NCBI GenBank assembly: GCA_016782645.1 | Contig: JADHYC010000006.1 | Coordinates: 1 to 57,558 of the forward strand | Direction: 5' to 3' | From: Fidelibacterota bacterium | GTDB taxonomy: Bacteria > Fidelibacterota > UBA2242 | DNA: 57,558 nt | Shown: positions 16,507 to 26,249 of the stretch, one piece after another | How the letters are laid out: each line of letters opens with the position of its first letter | Numbering within the stretch: the stretch's first letter is position 1 | The notes under the pieces: generated by a model | Told to the model about the DNA's origin: nothing | Databases searched by the model: none | What the model saw: the letters and a program-made list of their open reading frames with translations, nothing else | Position numbers and translations under genes: made by a program

Positions 16507-18801
16507 TCAATCACTGGTAGGAAACTTATTCTCTCCTTTTAAGTCGTCCAGATAGCTTTCATCAACCATTACTTCTCGTGCTTTACTTCCGGTAAATGGC
16601 CCAACTATTCCGGCTCTCTCAAGTTCATCTATTAACCTGGCGGCTCTTGAGTATCCTATTCTAAGCCTCCTCTGTAATAAAGAGATCGAGCCTTGCTGAT
16701 GAGTTACAACCAATCTTAATGCGTCAAAAAACAAAGTGTCTCTTTCTCCATTTCCTACCACACCGAAATCATCAACTACCTCTTCCTGAACAGATGGTAA
16801 TTCCATCTCTCCTGGCTTTGGCTGTTTCCTTATATGAGCTAAAATTCTCTCTAACTCCTCTAACGAAATAAAGGCATTATGTAATCTTATCGGTTCCGGT
16901 CCCTGTGAAGTAGTAATCAGGAGGTCTCCTCGACCAAGAAGTTTCTCAGCACCATTGATATCAAGAATTGTTCGAGAATCAACTTTAGAGGCTACTTGAA
17001 AAGCGATTCTTGCTGGAAAATTCGCTTTAATCACACCGGTAATAACATTAACCGATGGTCTTTGTGTTGCAATAACAAGATGAATTCCAACTGATCTTGA
17101 CATCTGAGCAAGCCTCGTTATTGGTTCTTCAACCTCCTTAGCTGATGTCATCATTAAATCCGCTAACTCATCAATTACTACAACTATATACGGCAGAAAT
17201 TCCGTATCAAGCTTTCCTTCAGATATTTTCTTATTGTATTCGGTGATATTTCTTACAGCTGCACCAGCGAGAATTTCATAACGCCGCTCCATTTCCATTT
17301 CAACAGAACGTAATGCTACAATTGCATTATCAGCTCTGGTTATAATATATTCATCAAGGTCTTCACATGTAATTAAATGGTATCCTTCCAATTCCTTAAA
17401 TACTGAGAGTTCAAGCTTTTTAGGATCAATTAATACAAACTTAACCTCATCCGGTTTTGCCTGATAAAGTATACTGGAAATTATAGTATTGATACAAACG
17501 CTTTTCCCTGAACCTGTTGCTCCGGCAATTAAAATGTGAGGCATCTTAGCCAGGTCAACAGTATAGACCTCACCTGAAGTTGTCTTGCCTAAAGCAATAG
17601 TTATCTTGGAAGTAGAACTTCTAAACTGTTTAGAACCGACGATACTCCGAAAATAAATAAGGGCAGGACGGCGGTTTGGAATCTCAATACCTACAACTGA
17701 CTTTCCTGGTATCGGCGCAACAATCCTTATCCGTTTAGCCTGAAGTATACGAGCCAAATCGTCAGCTAAAGCAGCGATTTTGCTCACCCTGACACCGGAA
17801 GCAGGTTCCACTTCATATACTGTAATAATCGGTCCAGGTGACACATGAACAACTTTACCATCAACACCAAACGTCTCTAATGCATCTTCAAGAATTTGAG
17901 CATTTTCCACAATTTCTTCTCTTGGGACCTGTTCTTTATAATCAGGATGAGAATCTAAAAGGTCTATGTCTGGTAGCTGATACTGCCTCTTTCGACTGTC
18001 ACTATCCTGCAATGCCTCTAAACCAGTTTCAGGTTCTAAAGTCTCTTTATCAATAGTAAAAGCTGGGTCTAATTTTCCTTCTTTTTGTTTCTTCGCTGGA
18101 ATTGGATGCGGGGGTTCAATCGGTCTCTTTAGCTCTTCCAGAGGAATACCAATCTGGGTAAACTTTTTATCGTCACCAATTCTCTTTTCAACGTCACCTT
18201 TTTTACCAATAGTAACTATATCTTCTAATCGACTCTTTTTAGATTTAGCGACTTTTTGTTTAGACTCCTTGAATTTTTTCCCATAAACAAGTCGCTCAAA
18301 AGGATCATAAAAACTCCAGGAAAAATATCCTCTTATTGCAACAATAGCTATTACAGCAATTATTATCACCGTTCCATAAAAACCAAAAAAATCATCCAGG
18401 GTTTTTGCAAATACACCACCTAAAAATCCGCTATATCGAAAACCAACTGAACTGACAATCTTTTGTTTAATAGCAGGTAATGCCAATGCAGTAGATACCG
18501 TTATTGACAAAACAAGTATATATATACTAAACCGTAGAAGTACTTTAAAATTTCTTTTCGCAAAAATCCACCAACCCCACAGTATTACAAGTACTGGAAT
18601 AACAAAAGAAACAGCTCCTAAGGTAAACTTTATCAAATAATGAGAAAAAAATACACCAATAATCCCCATCCAGTTGTGAATCACAACATTTTTAGAAATA
18701 GTTGGTTCCTCAATAGGATTATATGAAATCAAACTAAGGAAAACTAAAATCCCCAGTGCAATTATTAACAATCCGGTTATTTCTCGGCGTTTTTCTTTCA
18801 T
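16507..18801 (-). CDS. ftsK: DNA translocase FtsK/SpoIIIE
   Basis: The 764-residue protein has about four N-terminal membrane helices (residues 10-165), a charged linker (about 190-290), an alpha/beta motor with Walker A GATGSGKSV (near residue 427) and Walker B VVVIDELADLM (near 540), and a C-terminal gamma winged-helix (about 690-750, GISLLQRRLRIGYSRAARLIDELE) for KOPS recognition. FtsK pumps chromosome ends across the division septum and activates XerCD. The ATG at 18801 overlaps the gcvT stop (ATGA). It is complete, and shorter than E. coli FtsK because the linker is short. Confidence 0.98.
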   Translation of the reverse strand: MKEKRREITGLLIIALGILVFLSLISYNPIEEPTISKNVVIHNWMGIIGVFFSHYLIKFTLGAVSFVIPVLVILWGWWIFAKRNFKVLLRFSIYILVLSITVSTALALPAIKQKIVSSVGFRYSGFLGGVFAKTLDDFFGFYGTVIIIAVIAIVAIRGYFSWSFYDPFERLVYGKKFKESKQKVAKSKKSRLEDIVTIGKKGDVEKRIGDDKKFTQIGIPLEELKRPIEPPHPIPAKKQKEGKLDPAFTIDKETLEPETGLEALQDSDSRKRQYQLPDIDLLDSHPDYKEQVPREEIVENAQILEDALETFGVDGKVVHVSPGPIITVYEVEPASGVRVSKIAALADDLARILQAKRIRIVAPIPGKSVVGIEIPNRRPALIYFRSIVGSKQFRSSTSKITIALGKTTSGEVYTVDLAKMPHILIAGATGSGKSVCINTIISSILYQAKPDEVKFVLIDPKKLELSVFKELEGYHLITCEDLDEYIITRADNAIVALRSVEMEMERRYEILAGAAVRNITEYNKKISEGKLDTEFLPYIVVVIDELADLMMTSAKEVEEPITRLAQMSRSVGIHLVIATQRPSVNVITGVIKANFPARIAFQVASKVDSRTILDINGAEKLLGRGDLLITTSQGPEPIRLHNAFISLEELERILAHIRKQPKPGEMELPSVQEEVVDDFGVVGNGERDTLFFDALRLVVTHQQGSISLLQRRLRIGYSRAARLIDELERAGIVGPFTGSKAREVMVDESYLDDLKGENKFPTSD

Positions 18802-19901
18802 GATACTTTTGAGTGAACAAAAGGAGGTTTTACAATTTTTGCTTTTAGAAATCTTCCCCGACTCTCAATTTCCAATTCAGTCCCGATTTTACTATGCTCT
18901 TTGGAAACATATCCCAATCCTATCCCCTTGTTAAGAGAAGGAGATTGAGTTCCACTAGTTACAATACCGACTTCTTTGCCTTCAATATAAATTTTATAAC
19001 CATGTCTCGGAATCCCTCTATCAATCATTTCAAAGGCGATAAGTCTCCTTGTAACACCCGTTTCTTTAATTTTCAAAAGAGACTCTTTCCCAATAAATTC
19101 ACCATTATCAAATTTTGTAATCCATCCCAGACCTGCTTCCAGAGGGTTTGTAGTCTTATCAATATCATTACCATAAAGACAATATTTCATTTCAAGGCGC
19201 AGTGTGTCCCTTGCACCTAATCCAATAGGTTGAATATCAAATGATTTACCTGTTTTAAAAATCTCGTCCCAGAGATATTCGCTGTCTGCGGCTTTATGAT
19301 ACAGCTCGAATCCCTTTTCTCCCGTATATCCGGTTCGGGAAATAATCATATCTATACCAGCAATTTTACCTTCAACGAAGTGATAAAAGGATATTTCATC
19401 AAGTTTTACATCCGTTAATGGCTGAAGTGTTTCATAAACTTTTGGACCCTGTACTGCTAATAGTCCAGTTTCATCTGATACATTTTCCACTTCCACATTT
19501 TCAATCAAATGTTCCTTTGCCCAATTAAAATCCTTATCCAGATTTGATGCATTCACAACCATCATATAATGATCCTTGAATCTATATACAAGCAAATCAT
19601 CAACAATACCACCATCTGGATAACACATTGCTGAATACTGCACCTGACCAATAGCAAGTTTCGAAACGTCATTAATAGTTATAGTATTTAAAGACTTTTC
19701 AGATGATAAGCCCTTAACAATAAATTCACCCATATGAGTTACATCAAACACTCCAACAGTTTCTCTTACTCTTCTGTGCTCTTCAATAATACCTGCATAT
19801 TGAACAGGCATGAAAAATCCCGCAAAAGGAACAATCTTCGCTCCGAACTCAACATGTTTGTTGTAAAATGGCGTTTTCTTTACTTCATTCTCTTTTCCCA
19901 T
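18798..19901 (-). CDS. gcvT: glycine cleavage system aminomethyltransferase GcvT
   Basis: The 367-residue product shows GcvT hallmarks: GAKIVPFAGFFMPVQYAGIIEEH near the N-terminus, VFDVTHMGEF, YTGEKGFELY, LGARDTLRLEMKYCLYG, and EAGLGWITKFD. GcvT moves the aminomethyl carbon from the H-protein lipoyl arm to tetrahydrofolate, releasing ammonia. The usual partners gcvH and gcvP are not in the window. The gene is followed immediately by ftsK with a 4-base overlap. Confidence 0.98.
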   Translation of the reverse strand: MGKENEVKKTPFYNKHVEFGAKIVPFAGFFMPVQYAGIIEEHRRVRETVGVFDVTHMGEFIVKGLSSEKSLNTITINDVSKLAIGQVQYSAMCYPDGGIVDDLLVYRFKDHYMMVVNASNLDKDFNWAKEHLIENVEVENVSDETGLLAVQGPKVYETLQPLTDVKLDEISFYHFVEGKIAGIDMIISRTGYTGEKGFELYHKAADSEYLWDEIFKTGKSFDIQPIGLGARDTLRLEMKYCLYGNDIDKTTNPLEAGLGWITKFDNGEFIGKESLLKIKETGVTRRLIAFEMIDRGIPRHGYKIYIEGKEVGIVTSGTQSPSLNKGIGLGYVSKEHSKIGTELEIESRGRFLKAKIVKPPFVHSKVS

Positions 19902-19980
19902 AATACTTCTATATCAACCTTTTCACGGTTAAATATAAATCCCTTTATCTGCTAATTTCAAAGCCATTCTTTTCCTCGCC

Positions 19981-20574
19981 CTACATTTTACTCAATGCAA
20001 CTTTTATGAACTTTTCAATTAACGCCTCACTTCCAAGTTCTTTATACGCTTTTTTTACAGCATCTAAAGATTCACCACGCCGGTATCCTAAGGCGAGAAG
20101 CGCCCTTAAAGCTTCATCACCAATTTTAGATACGGCCCCACTTGTAATCTCTTCAGGAAGTTCTTCATCCATTCCAACAAATTTTTCCCTTAGCTCAACA
20201 ATTATTCTCTTAGCAGTTTTCATACCAATACCTGGAATAAAAGTAAGTGCCTTTACATCACCGGATATTATACGGTTTTTAAACTGTGCAGGAGTAGCAC
20301 CGGATAAAATTGTCAATGCCATTTTTGGCCCAATTCCCGATATGTTTATAAGCATCAAAAATAAGTCCTTCTCTTCTTTAGTAGCAAAGCCAAAAAGAGA
20401 TTGTGTATCTTCACGGACGTGATAATATATTAATAGTTTAACCAATTTACTTTTCAGAGGTAGCACTTCGTAAGTTGATAACGGAATGTTGATTTGATAG
20501 CCAACGCCATTGACATCCAAAACTACTAAAGTAGGATCTTTATAATCGACTAATCCTTTAAGATACGCAAACAT
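19981..20574 (-). CDS. ruvA: Holliday junction branch migration subunit RuvA
   Basis: The 197-residue product has domain I with VVLDVNGVGYQINIPLSTYEVLP, domain II with two helix-hairpin-helix motifs (LLINISGIGPKMALTILSG and LTFIPGIGMKTAKRIIVELREK), and a C-terminal domain III (EALRALLALGYRRGE) that contacts RuvB. RuvA binds the four-way junction as a tetramer. ruvC lies 120 bases upstream in the same direction; ruvB is not in the window. Confidence 0.98.
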   Translation of the reverse strand: MFAYLKGLVDYKDPTLVVLDVNGVGYQINIPLSTYEVLPLKSKLVKLLIYYHVREDTQSLFGFATKEEKDLFLMLINISGIGPKMALTILSGATPAQFKNRIISGDVKALTFIPGIGMKTAKRIIVELREKFVGMDEELPEEITSGAVSKIGDEALRALLALGYRRGESLDAVKKAYKELGSEALIEKFIKVALSKM

Positions 20575-20694
20575 AACTAAATTCTTATATTAAATTGAGT
20601 GATATACTCATATTTTATTACAATTTGAAATCAAACCGAAATCATATATTGAAAATTCATCCAATATCGAAAACTAATTCTCATTAAGTTTTTT

Positions 20695-21222
20695 CTAATA
20701 TACTTTTTTGTGTTCTTCAGCATTCTTAAGGGTTAAAATTCTATTTTGATTTAAATGACACAACGCAGCTGCCAATGCATCTGAAGCATCTAAGGAAATC
20801 GGCGCTTTTTCAAGTTTTAAAATACGGGTTATCATAAAACGAACCTGTTCTTTAGTCGCCGACCCATTTCCTGTTACTGAAGATTTTATCTTTTTAGGAG
20901 AATATTCATAAACATCAAGATCAAAATTTGCTCCTGCAAGCAATACTACTCCTCTTGCCTGCCCCAATTTCAAGGCTGTTTTCATATTCTGAGCATAAAT
21001 AGTTTCTTCAATTGCCATAATATCCGGATACCAAAGTTTTATAATATCACCTAAACTTTGATATATTTTCTGCAATCGTAAAGGAAAATCTAACTTAACA
21101 GAGCTACTGATCGAACCTTTACTCAGGCAGGTAACTTTATTTGCAATTTTACTTATTATACCATAACCAGTGTGATTAATACCAGGATCTACTCCAATGA
21201 CTCTAAGCTCGGAATCTGTCAT
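20695..21222 (-). CDS. ruvC: crossover junction endodeoxyribonuclease RuvC
   Basis: The 175-residue resolvase has the four acidic residues of the RNase-H-like active site in their usual setting: [24 protein letters not shown], and [15 protein letters not shown] near the C-terminus, plus the [18 protein letters not shown] loop. It cleaves Holliday junctions after RuvAB migration. Its ATG overlaps the yebC stop by 4 bases, so yebC and ruvC are translationally coupled, a common arrangement. Confidence 0.98.
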   Translation of the reverse strand: MTDSELRVIGVDPGINHTGYGIISKIANKVTCLSKGSISSSVKLDFPLRLQKIYQSLGDIIKLWYPDIMAIEETIYAQNMKTALKLGQARGVVLLAGANFDLDVYEYSPKKIKSSVTGNGSATKEQVRFMITRILKLEKAPISLDASDALAAALCHLNQNRILTLKNAEEHKKVY

Positions 21223-21974
21223 CCACTTTCCTGTATTTTCAATAATATATCATCATCAATATCAAAATTTGCATAAACGTTTTGAATATCTTCATGCTCC
21301 TCAAGGGCATCCATAATTTTTAATATTTTGGGAGCGATATCTTCGTCTACTTTAACAATATTTTTAGGAATCATAGAAATAGATGCTTCATGAATAGGTA
21401 AATGATTTTCCTCTAAAGCTTTCTTAACATCTTCAAATGATGATGGTTCAGTACTTATTTCATAAAAATCCTCTTCAACATTTATATCTTCAGCACCGGC
21501 GTCAGTAGCAACAATAAGAAGATCATCTTCTGTACAATTCTCTTTATTTATAGTGATAATTCCCTTCTTCTCGAATAGATAGGCAACACTTCCGCTTGTA
21601 GCTAGGCTCCCACCATGTTTTGTTAAAATATGACGTATATCTGACACAGTTCTATTTTTATTATCAGTTAGGGCATTCATCAATATCGCAACGCCGCCAG
21701 GACCATAAGCCTCATAGCCAATTTCTTCATACGAAACACCTTCCAATTCACCTGTACCTTTAGCAATAGCTCTTTCGATATTTGTCGCTGGCATATTTGC
21801 AGCTTTCGCAGCCTGAATTGCCGATCTCAGCCGAGGATTAGCGTGCTCATCACCGCCACCCATTTTAGCTGCAACCTGTATTTCCTTAATTATCTTTGTA
21901 AATATCTTTCCCCGCTTAGCATCTGCCGCACCTTTTTTTCTCTTTATAGTGTTCCATTTTGAATGACCTGACAT
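21219..21974 (-). CDS. yebC: YebC/PmpR/TACO1 family protein
   Basis: The 251-residue protein begins with the invariant [21 protein letters not shown], followed by [16 protein letters not shown] and [12 protein letters not shown]. The family was named as transcription regulators; recent work links it to relief of ribosome stalling at proline stretches. It has a strong AGAGGTAATTAT leader before the ATG at 21974. It is upstream of and overlaps ruvC. Confidence 0.97.
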   Translation of the reverse strand: MSGHSKWNTIKRKKGAADAKRGKIFTKIIKEIQVAAKMGGGDEHANPRLRSAIQAAKAANMPATNIERAIAKGTGELEGVSYEEIGYEAYGPGGVAILMNALTDNKNRTVSDIRHILTKHGGSLATSGSVAYLFEKKGIITINKENCTEDDLLIVATDAGAEDINVEEDFYEISTEPSSFEDVKKALEENHLPIHEASISMIPKNIVKVDEDIAPKILKIMDALEEHEDIQNVYANFDIDDDILLKIQESG

Positions 21975-22102
21975 ATAATTACCTCTTTTAATTAAAAATC
22001 ATTCAAACCATATCAAGAGAGGAAATAGAAGTAATCGATCTATTTTGTTGAAATTGATTAAAATAAAAATATTAAATATCTTATTTATCTTATCCCACTC
22101 CC

Positions 22103-22582
22103 TCAGTAAGAAAAAACTTTCTCTTTAACCTTAACTCGCGTTCGCATAATCCACGCTTTATGATAATTTAACTCCAGGGATTTATCCAATAGATTCTCAG
22201 CTTCCTCTCTTGTCTCACAATTTCCCACGCGAATTTTATAATAAGGTGAATTAAAAACCTTTTCCACTTCTTCATCTTCAAATGAATTCAGAACTTGTTT
22301 ATAAACAGTGTCAGCTTCATAAAAGTCGCTTGTAGAAAATACCTGTACTTTCCACCCCATCTTTTCAACAACGTGTAGAGTATCTTTGCTAAAATCATGC
22401 ACAATAAGAGGTTTATTTATGTCCGTTATAATCTCATAAATCATTGTACCATCCATAAAAGGAAGTGGTGGCTCATTAAGATCCATAGGATCAAAACTTT
22501 CATTTTGTCTAGCTGTTTTTTCCTTTGCAAAAGCTGGAATAAGTACGAAAATAATTAAAAATATATAAAAATAATTTCTCAT
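22103..22582 (-). CDS. secreted SPOR-domain protein
   Basis: The 159-residue product has a signal peptide (residues 1-19, ending PAFAKE), a short linker, and a C-terminal SPOR fold (about 80-155: GWKVQVFSTSDFYEADTVYKQ then YYKIRVGNCETREEAENLL). SPOR domains bind denuded peptidoglycan glycans and are often found at the septum. The ATG at 22582 has GAGAGCAA upstream. It is upstream of yebC with a 128-base gap, so it may be a separate unit. The specific role is unknown. Confidence 0.88.
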   Translation of the reverse strand: MRNYFYIFLIIFVLIPAFAKEKTARQNESFDPMDLNEPPLPFMDGTMIYEIITDINKPLIVHDFSKDTLHVVEKMGWKVQVFSTSDFYEADTVYKQVLNSFEDEEVEKVFNSPYYKIRVGNCETREEAENLLDKSLELNYHKAWIMRTRVKVKEKVFSY

Positions 22583-22741
22583 TTGCTCTCAATCTCAAAC
22601 GAATAAAATATAATGAATATTGACATTATATGAAACCATCATGTAAAAAATACATAAACATCGGGAATTCATTGGGAATCACGCTGCAATTGCAAGTAGA
22701 GCGAAGCACTTTACGACATTAGTCTAATGAATTGCTTAGTC

Positions 22742-22790
22742 TCCCGACCATTCGGGACACTCATCTGGAAGAGACTCCTCGAAAGGAGTC
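22742..22790. repeat. tandem pair of small hairpins
   Basis: TCCCGA (22742-22747) pairs with TCGGGA (22752-22757) over loop CCAT, and GACTCCT (22773-22779) pairs with AGGAGTC (22784-22790) over loop CGAA. The pair lies just past the 3' end of batE on the minus strand and contrasts with the AT-rich surroundings. They could act together in termination or mRNA end protection, but no T run follows either one. Confidence 0.55.
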
Positions 22791-22844
22791 TAACGTGGCC
22801 GTTATGACCACTGGGAGTAATGACATCAAAAGTAAGGCAATCTT

Positions 22845-23612
22845 TTATATAATCCCAACTCCACCAGCAGTAATCCACCCCTGCTTACCATCTATCAGTT
22901 CAATCTTGTACCAATTCCCATCCTGCTCTAAAATCTTTACTTTACTACCTTCATGAACGATGAATAATTCTGTGCTACCTCCCTGAGGAGCTGCTAAACT
23001 ATTAACGCTATAATCAATGATAATTCCATAATCATGACCGGTCTCAATTTTGTATCTCTGAACCATTTGAGGGATCGCAACTAAGAAAACAACAATTGAA
23101 ACATATATTATAAATCGAATTAAGAGCCGAAATTTTTTAGGATCTAAATTCCAACTTACTGCAAAACTCAAAGCAGCCACTATAGCAGAAAGAGTTACCC
23201 AGATTGCCCATCCTCTTGATGAAAAAAGATTTACAACATTTCTATACAAGCGAAAAAGGAAAAATTCAGGAGGGGCATCAATCCTATCTTTAACTCTCAG
23301 GTTCGCTAACTTAAGATTTATGATAACATTCTCATCATTGGGGAGCCATTTCAAAGCACGTTCATAATTGAGAATAGCCTTACCAATATGTCCCAGTCTA
23401 TAATAAGCATTTCCCAAATTGTAATGAAGGGCACCACTTTCGAACCCACTTGCCACAATTGATTCGTATTGATTTATTGATTCTGTATAATTCTTATTAA
23501 TGTAAGCCTCATTACCTTTCCCGAATAAATAATTTATATCGTTACTTTCTCCTGCATATAGACAGCTTACTGATAACGTCATTAAAAATAGAATATTTAC
23601 CAATCTACTCAT
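22845..23612 (-). CDS. batE: BatE-like TPR and SH3 domain protein
   Basis: The 255-residue protein has a signal peptide (about 1-20), TPR repeats (about 25-100: ALHYNLGNAYYRLGHIGKAILNYERAL), two membrane helices (near 130-155 and 165-190), and a C-terminal bacterial SH3 domain (GGSTELFIVHEGSKVKILEQ, then GNWYKIELIDGKQGWI). This is the BatE architecture. It is the last gene of the bat operon, starting one base after batD. The Bat system was named for aerotolerance in Bacteroides; its molecular function is still unclear. Confidence 0.9.
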   Translation of the reverse strand: MSRLVNILFLMTLSVSCLYAGESNDINYLFGKGNEAYINKNYTESINQYESIVASGFESGALHYNLGNAYYRLGHIGKAILNYERALKWLPNDENVIINLKLANLRVKDRIDAPPEFFLFRLYRNVVNLFSSRGWAIWVTLSAIVAALSFAVSWNLDPKKFRLLIRFIIYVSIVVFLVAIPQMVQRYKIETGHDYGIIIDYSVNSLAAPQGGSTELFIVHEGSKVKILEQDGNWYKIELIDGKQGWITAGGVGII

Positions 23613-23613
23613 A

Positions 23614-25497
23614 CTAAATAACCTTACTCAAACCGGATATAATATTTTTACTCTCTTCAAGTAGAGACTTACACTCTGATTCAGATATCACTCCGGGAGA
23701 AAATCTTTCCAAGCCTATTCTCTTTAAAACAGAATCAATGTTTTTAATTATTTTTGAATCAACATTCTCTTCTTTCAACTTCGCCTCTATTTCCTGTGGT
23801 CCAATACCTGAAACTGCCAGTGCTAATCTATCCGATATATAACTAATAATAGCATGATCAAGATGTGTAACAAATGCTTCTTTGGCACCAACGTTTAAAA
23901 CTTTTTCTGCCTCTTTTAGTCCCTTTTGTGCATTAGTCCAGGCTCTTCTCCTTCGAGCAAAAGCAACATTTGTCTCCATTTTTTCAGTCCACCAGCGAAA
24001 CCCAACAGCACCAAATACAATAATTAATACAAAAGTATTAGTAATCCAAAACCAGGTTTCAGAAAAAATTGATAAATTAGCTCTATACCACTTCGGATTC
24101 TCACGACTAATAAACCGAATATCCTCTCCCAACAAGGAAATTTCTTCTTTTCGCTGCCCAAGACTTTGTGAAGCAAATAATTTCTCCTGATGATGAACTT
24201 TTATGTTAAAAACTTTCGATACTGCCCTGCGATATTTTTCTTGAGAGGGATTAAAATAGGAAAAGGACAACGCTGGAATTGTAATATCTCCGGCTCTACG
24301 CGGAATCAGCACATACTCATATACAACAGAACCCTGTATCTTATTTTTCTTATTGTTTATTTTTCTTTCAATCTTCGGTTCAAAAACCTCAACCGATTTT
24401 GGAAAGTCCAATTCCGGTAGTTTTACCGCATTAATATTTCCTATTCCACTTATTTTATATTTCAGTGTAAGTGCCTGATCTTGAGTAGTTACTAATGTGT
24501 CAATTGAGCTCTGAATCGAATATTTTCCAACTGCTCCGGAAAAGTTGGATGGTTTTCCCTCTTCCGGAAGCGGTTTAACATTGACCTTAATTTGTCTGGA
24601 TGCAACTGTTATTACTCTCGTACTGCCAAAAAATGAGTCTTTAAAAAACGAGTCATCAAAAAAATCATCAAAAAGAGACCTACGTCTTTGCCTTGGAACC
24701 ATCACTTCGCAGTCAATAATCATTGGATCAATTGTAAGCTCACCTGTCTTAGTTGGAAAAAACGCCAACCGCTGGATACTCGCCTTTTTGTAAACAATAC
24801 TATTTACAACTTCAGTTGTTACAGCAGGATTACTTTTCGTTGGAAACTCCTCTATCCAAAAGCCCTGGGCATCAGGCAATTTCTTCCTTGAAAATGTTTT
24901 CACATTCTTGTAATAAAGGTCAAATGATACGTCAATCTCCTCACCTCTATATACTGTTGTTTTCGAGGGTACTGCTTTGAGGTAGAGTTCAGAATCAGTT
25001 TTACTCCTGACAGACTTTTGTTTAGAATCTTGTGTTGGTCGCGAACGCTGACCCGGTGGAATTGTTTTTCCCTTATCTGTAACTGTAACAACAATGGGAT
25101 TAGTTCTGTATGTTTTTCTCCGGTATTTAAAAACAACGGGTTTAATCTCCAATTTACCTGTTCTGGTAGGTGCTAAACGCCATTTAACCGTTTTTGAAGC
25201 AGTCATCGCTCCATTAATTATCTGAATACTACTGGATTGTGATGGTCCTGAAATAACTACAAAATCAGTACCTCCTGGAGTCGATACATTGGGAAAATCA
25301 GTCGTTCCTTCAACTTCAACAGTAAATGTAATAATATCTTCAGTTGTAACCTTTGTTCTATCAACGTATGCTGATACTTTTATATCCTTAGCAAATGAAA
25401 ACGAAACAAGAATTATTAAAAGCAAAAACTGCCTGAATATCACAGAAGTACTAATAAACCTATCAGCAATGGAATTCTTTATTTTCAAGTCTACCAA
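23614..25497 (-). CDS. batD: BatD family protein
   Basis: The 627-residue protein has a signal peptide (about residues 15-37), a long beta-rich periplasmic region of Ig-like domains (VSAYVDRTKVTTEDIITFTVEVEG, FVVISGPSQSSSIQIINGAMTASKT, and SGIGNINAVKLPELDFP), a membrane helix near residue 475-495, and a cytoplasmic helical tail. These match BatD (PF13584). The start is a TTG at 25497 overlapping batC; a second TTG at 25488 is equally possible. An FDDFFDDSFFKDSFFG insertion near residue 275 is Phe/Asp-rich, as in other BatD proteins. Confidence 0.93.
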   Translation of the reverse strand: MVDLKIKNSIADRFISTSVIFRQFLLLIILVSFSFAKDIKVSAYVDRTKVTTEDIITFTVEVEGTTDFPNVSTPGGTDFVVISGPSQSSSIQIINGAMTASKTVKWRLAPTRTGKLEIKPVVFKYRRKTYRTNPIVVTVTDKGKTIPPGQRSRPTQDSKQKSVRSKTDSELYLKAVPSKTTVYRGEEIDVSFDLYYKNVKTFSRKKLPDAQGFWIEEFPTKSNPAVTTEVVNSIVYKKASIQRLAFFPTKTGELTIDPMIIDCEVMVPRQRRRSLFDDFFDDSFFKDSFFGSTRVITVASRQIKVNVKPLPEEGKPSNFSGAVGKYSIQSSIDTLVTTQDQALTLKYKISGIGNINAVKLPELDFPKSVEVFEPKIERKINNKKNKIQGSVVYEYVLIPRRAGDITIPALSFSYFNPSQEKYRRAVSKVFNIKVHHQEKLFASQSLGQRKEEISLLGEDIRFISRENPKWYRANLSIFSETWFWITNTFVLIIVFGAVGFRWWTEKMETNVAFARRRRAWTNAQKGLKEAEKVLNVGAKEAFVTHLDHAIISYISDRLALAVSGIGPQEIEAKLKEENVDSKIIKNIDSVLKRIGLERFSPGVISESECKSLLEESKNIISGLSKVI

Positions 25498-26189
25498 TCT
25501 TTTTCTTTTTTCATTCCTGAATACTTTGTTTTCATTCTTTCTTGCATCAAATTCTTTTCATTATCTTTTAAAGCATCAAGGATTTGAGCTGCATTTTTCT
25601 GATCTTTCATCTTTTCATCTTGCTTAGATTGCTGCGACTTTTGTTGCTGTTGTTTCTGCTTCTGTTTTTCTTCATTTTGTTGGTTCTGTTTGAATTGTTG
25701 ATTTTGCTTGTCCTTCTGCTTCTTATTCTCATCTTTCTGCTGGTTCTGCTTCTGATCTTTAGACTCCTGCTGTTTAAGCATCAGCTTTACCAGTTCAAAA
25801 TTATGTTTGGCGTCAAAATCCTTGGGATTAAGTTCCAAAGCACGCTTATAAAATTGAAGGCTTTCGTCTACACGATTGGACTTAAGGAGCGTATTACCAA
25901 TATTATAGTAAACTGCAGATTTTTGTACAGGATCCTTGATGGATATTGCTTTTTCAAATTCCCTGAGCGCTTCTTCTATCTGATCCGATTTATAAAGAGA
26001 AGTCCCTTTACCAAAGTGAGCCTCTTCCCAATCAGGGTGTTCTTTTAAAATTCTGTCATATTTTTTTAACGCTTCATCGTACTTTTCACTTTTATAAAGC
26101 TTCACAGCACTATCTTTGGGAAAAATGGTAACAACCCAAAGCAAGAAAAAAGTAATAAGAAAAAATGATTTATAGTAAAATCTATTCAT
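25491..26189 (-). CDS. batC: BatC-like TPR protein with Gln/Lys-rich tail
   Basis: The 232-residue product has a signal peptide or anchor (residues 8-24), about three TPRs (residues 27-140: EEAHFGKGTSLYKSDQIEEALREFEKAI, AVYYNIGNTLLKSNRVDESLQFYKRALELNP), and a low-complexity Gln/Lys/Glu/Asn tail (about 145-205). This is the BatC arrangement. TPRs suggest a protein-binding role with the VWA proteins BatA and BatB. The Q/K-rich coding sequence creates long Leu-rich false frames on the opposite strand. Confidence 0.9.
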   Translation of the reverse strand: MNRFYYKSFFLITFFLLWVVTIFPKDSAVKLYKSEKYDEALKKYDRILKEHPDWEEAHFGKGTSLYKSDQIEEALREFEKAISIKDPVQKSAVYYNIGNTLLKSNRVDESLQFYKRALELNPKDFDAKHNFELVKLMLKQQESKDQKQNQQKDENKKQKDKQNQQFKQNQQNEEKQKQKQQQQKSQQSKQDEKMKDQKNAAQILDALKDNEKNLMQERMKTKYSGMKKEKDW

Positions 26190-26249
26190 ATCTTAATTTA
26201 TACTTTCCTGTAACTGAAAGATACAAGTATTAAAATTCTCCTTCCAATC

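Noticed and set aside
25584..26048. Leu-rich plus-strand frame of 154 residues
   Set aside because: It is antisense to the Gln/Lys-rich BatC tail; leucine runs come from CTT/CTG complements of AAG/CAG.
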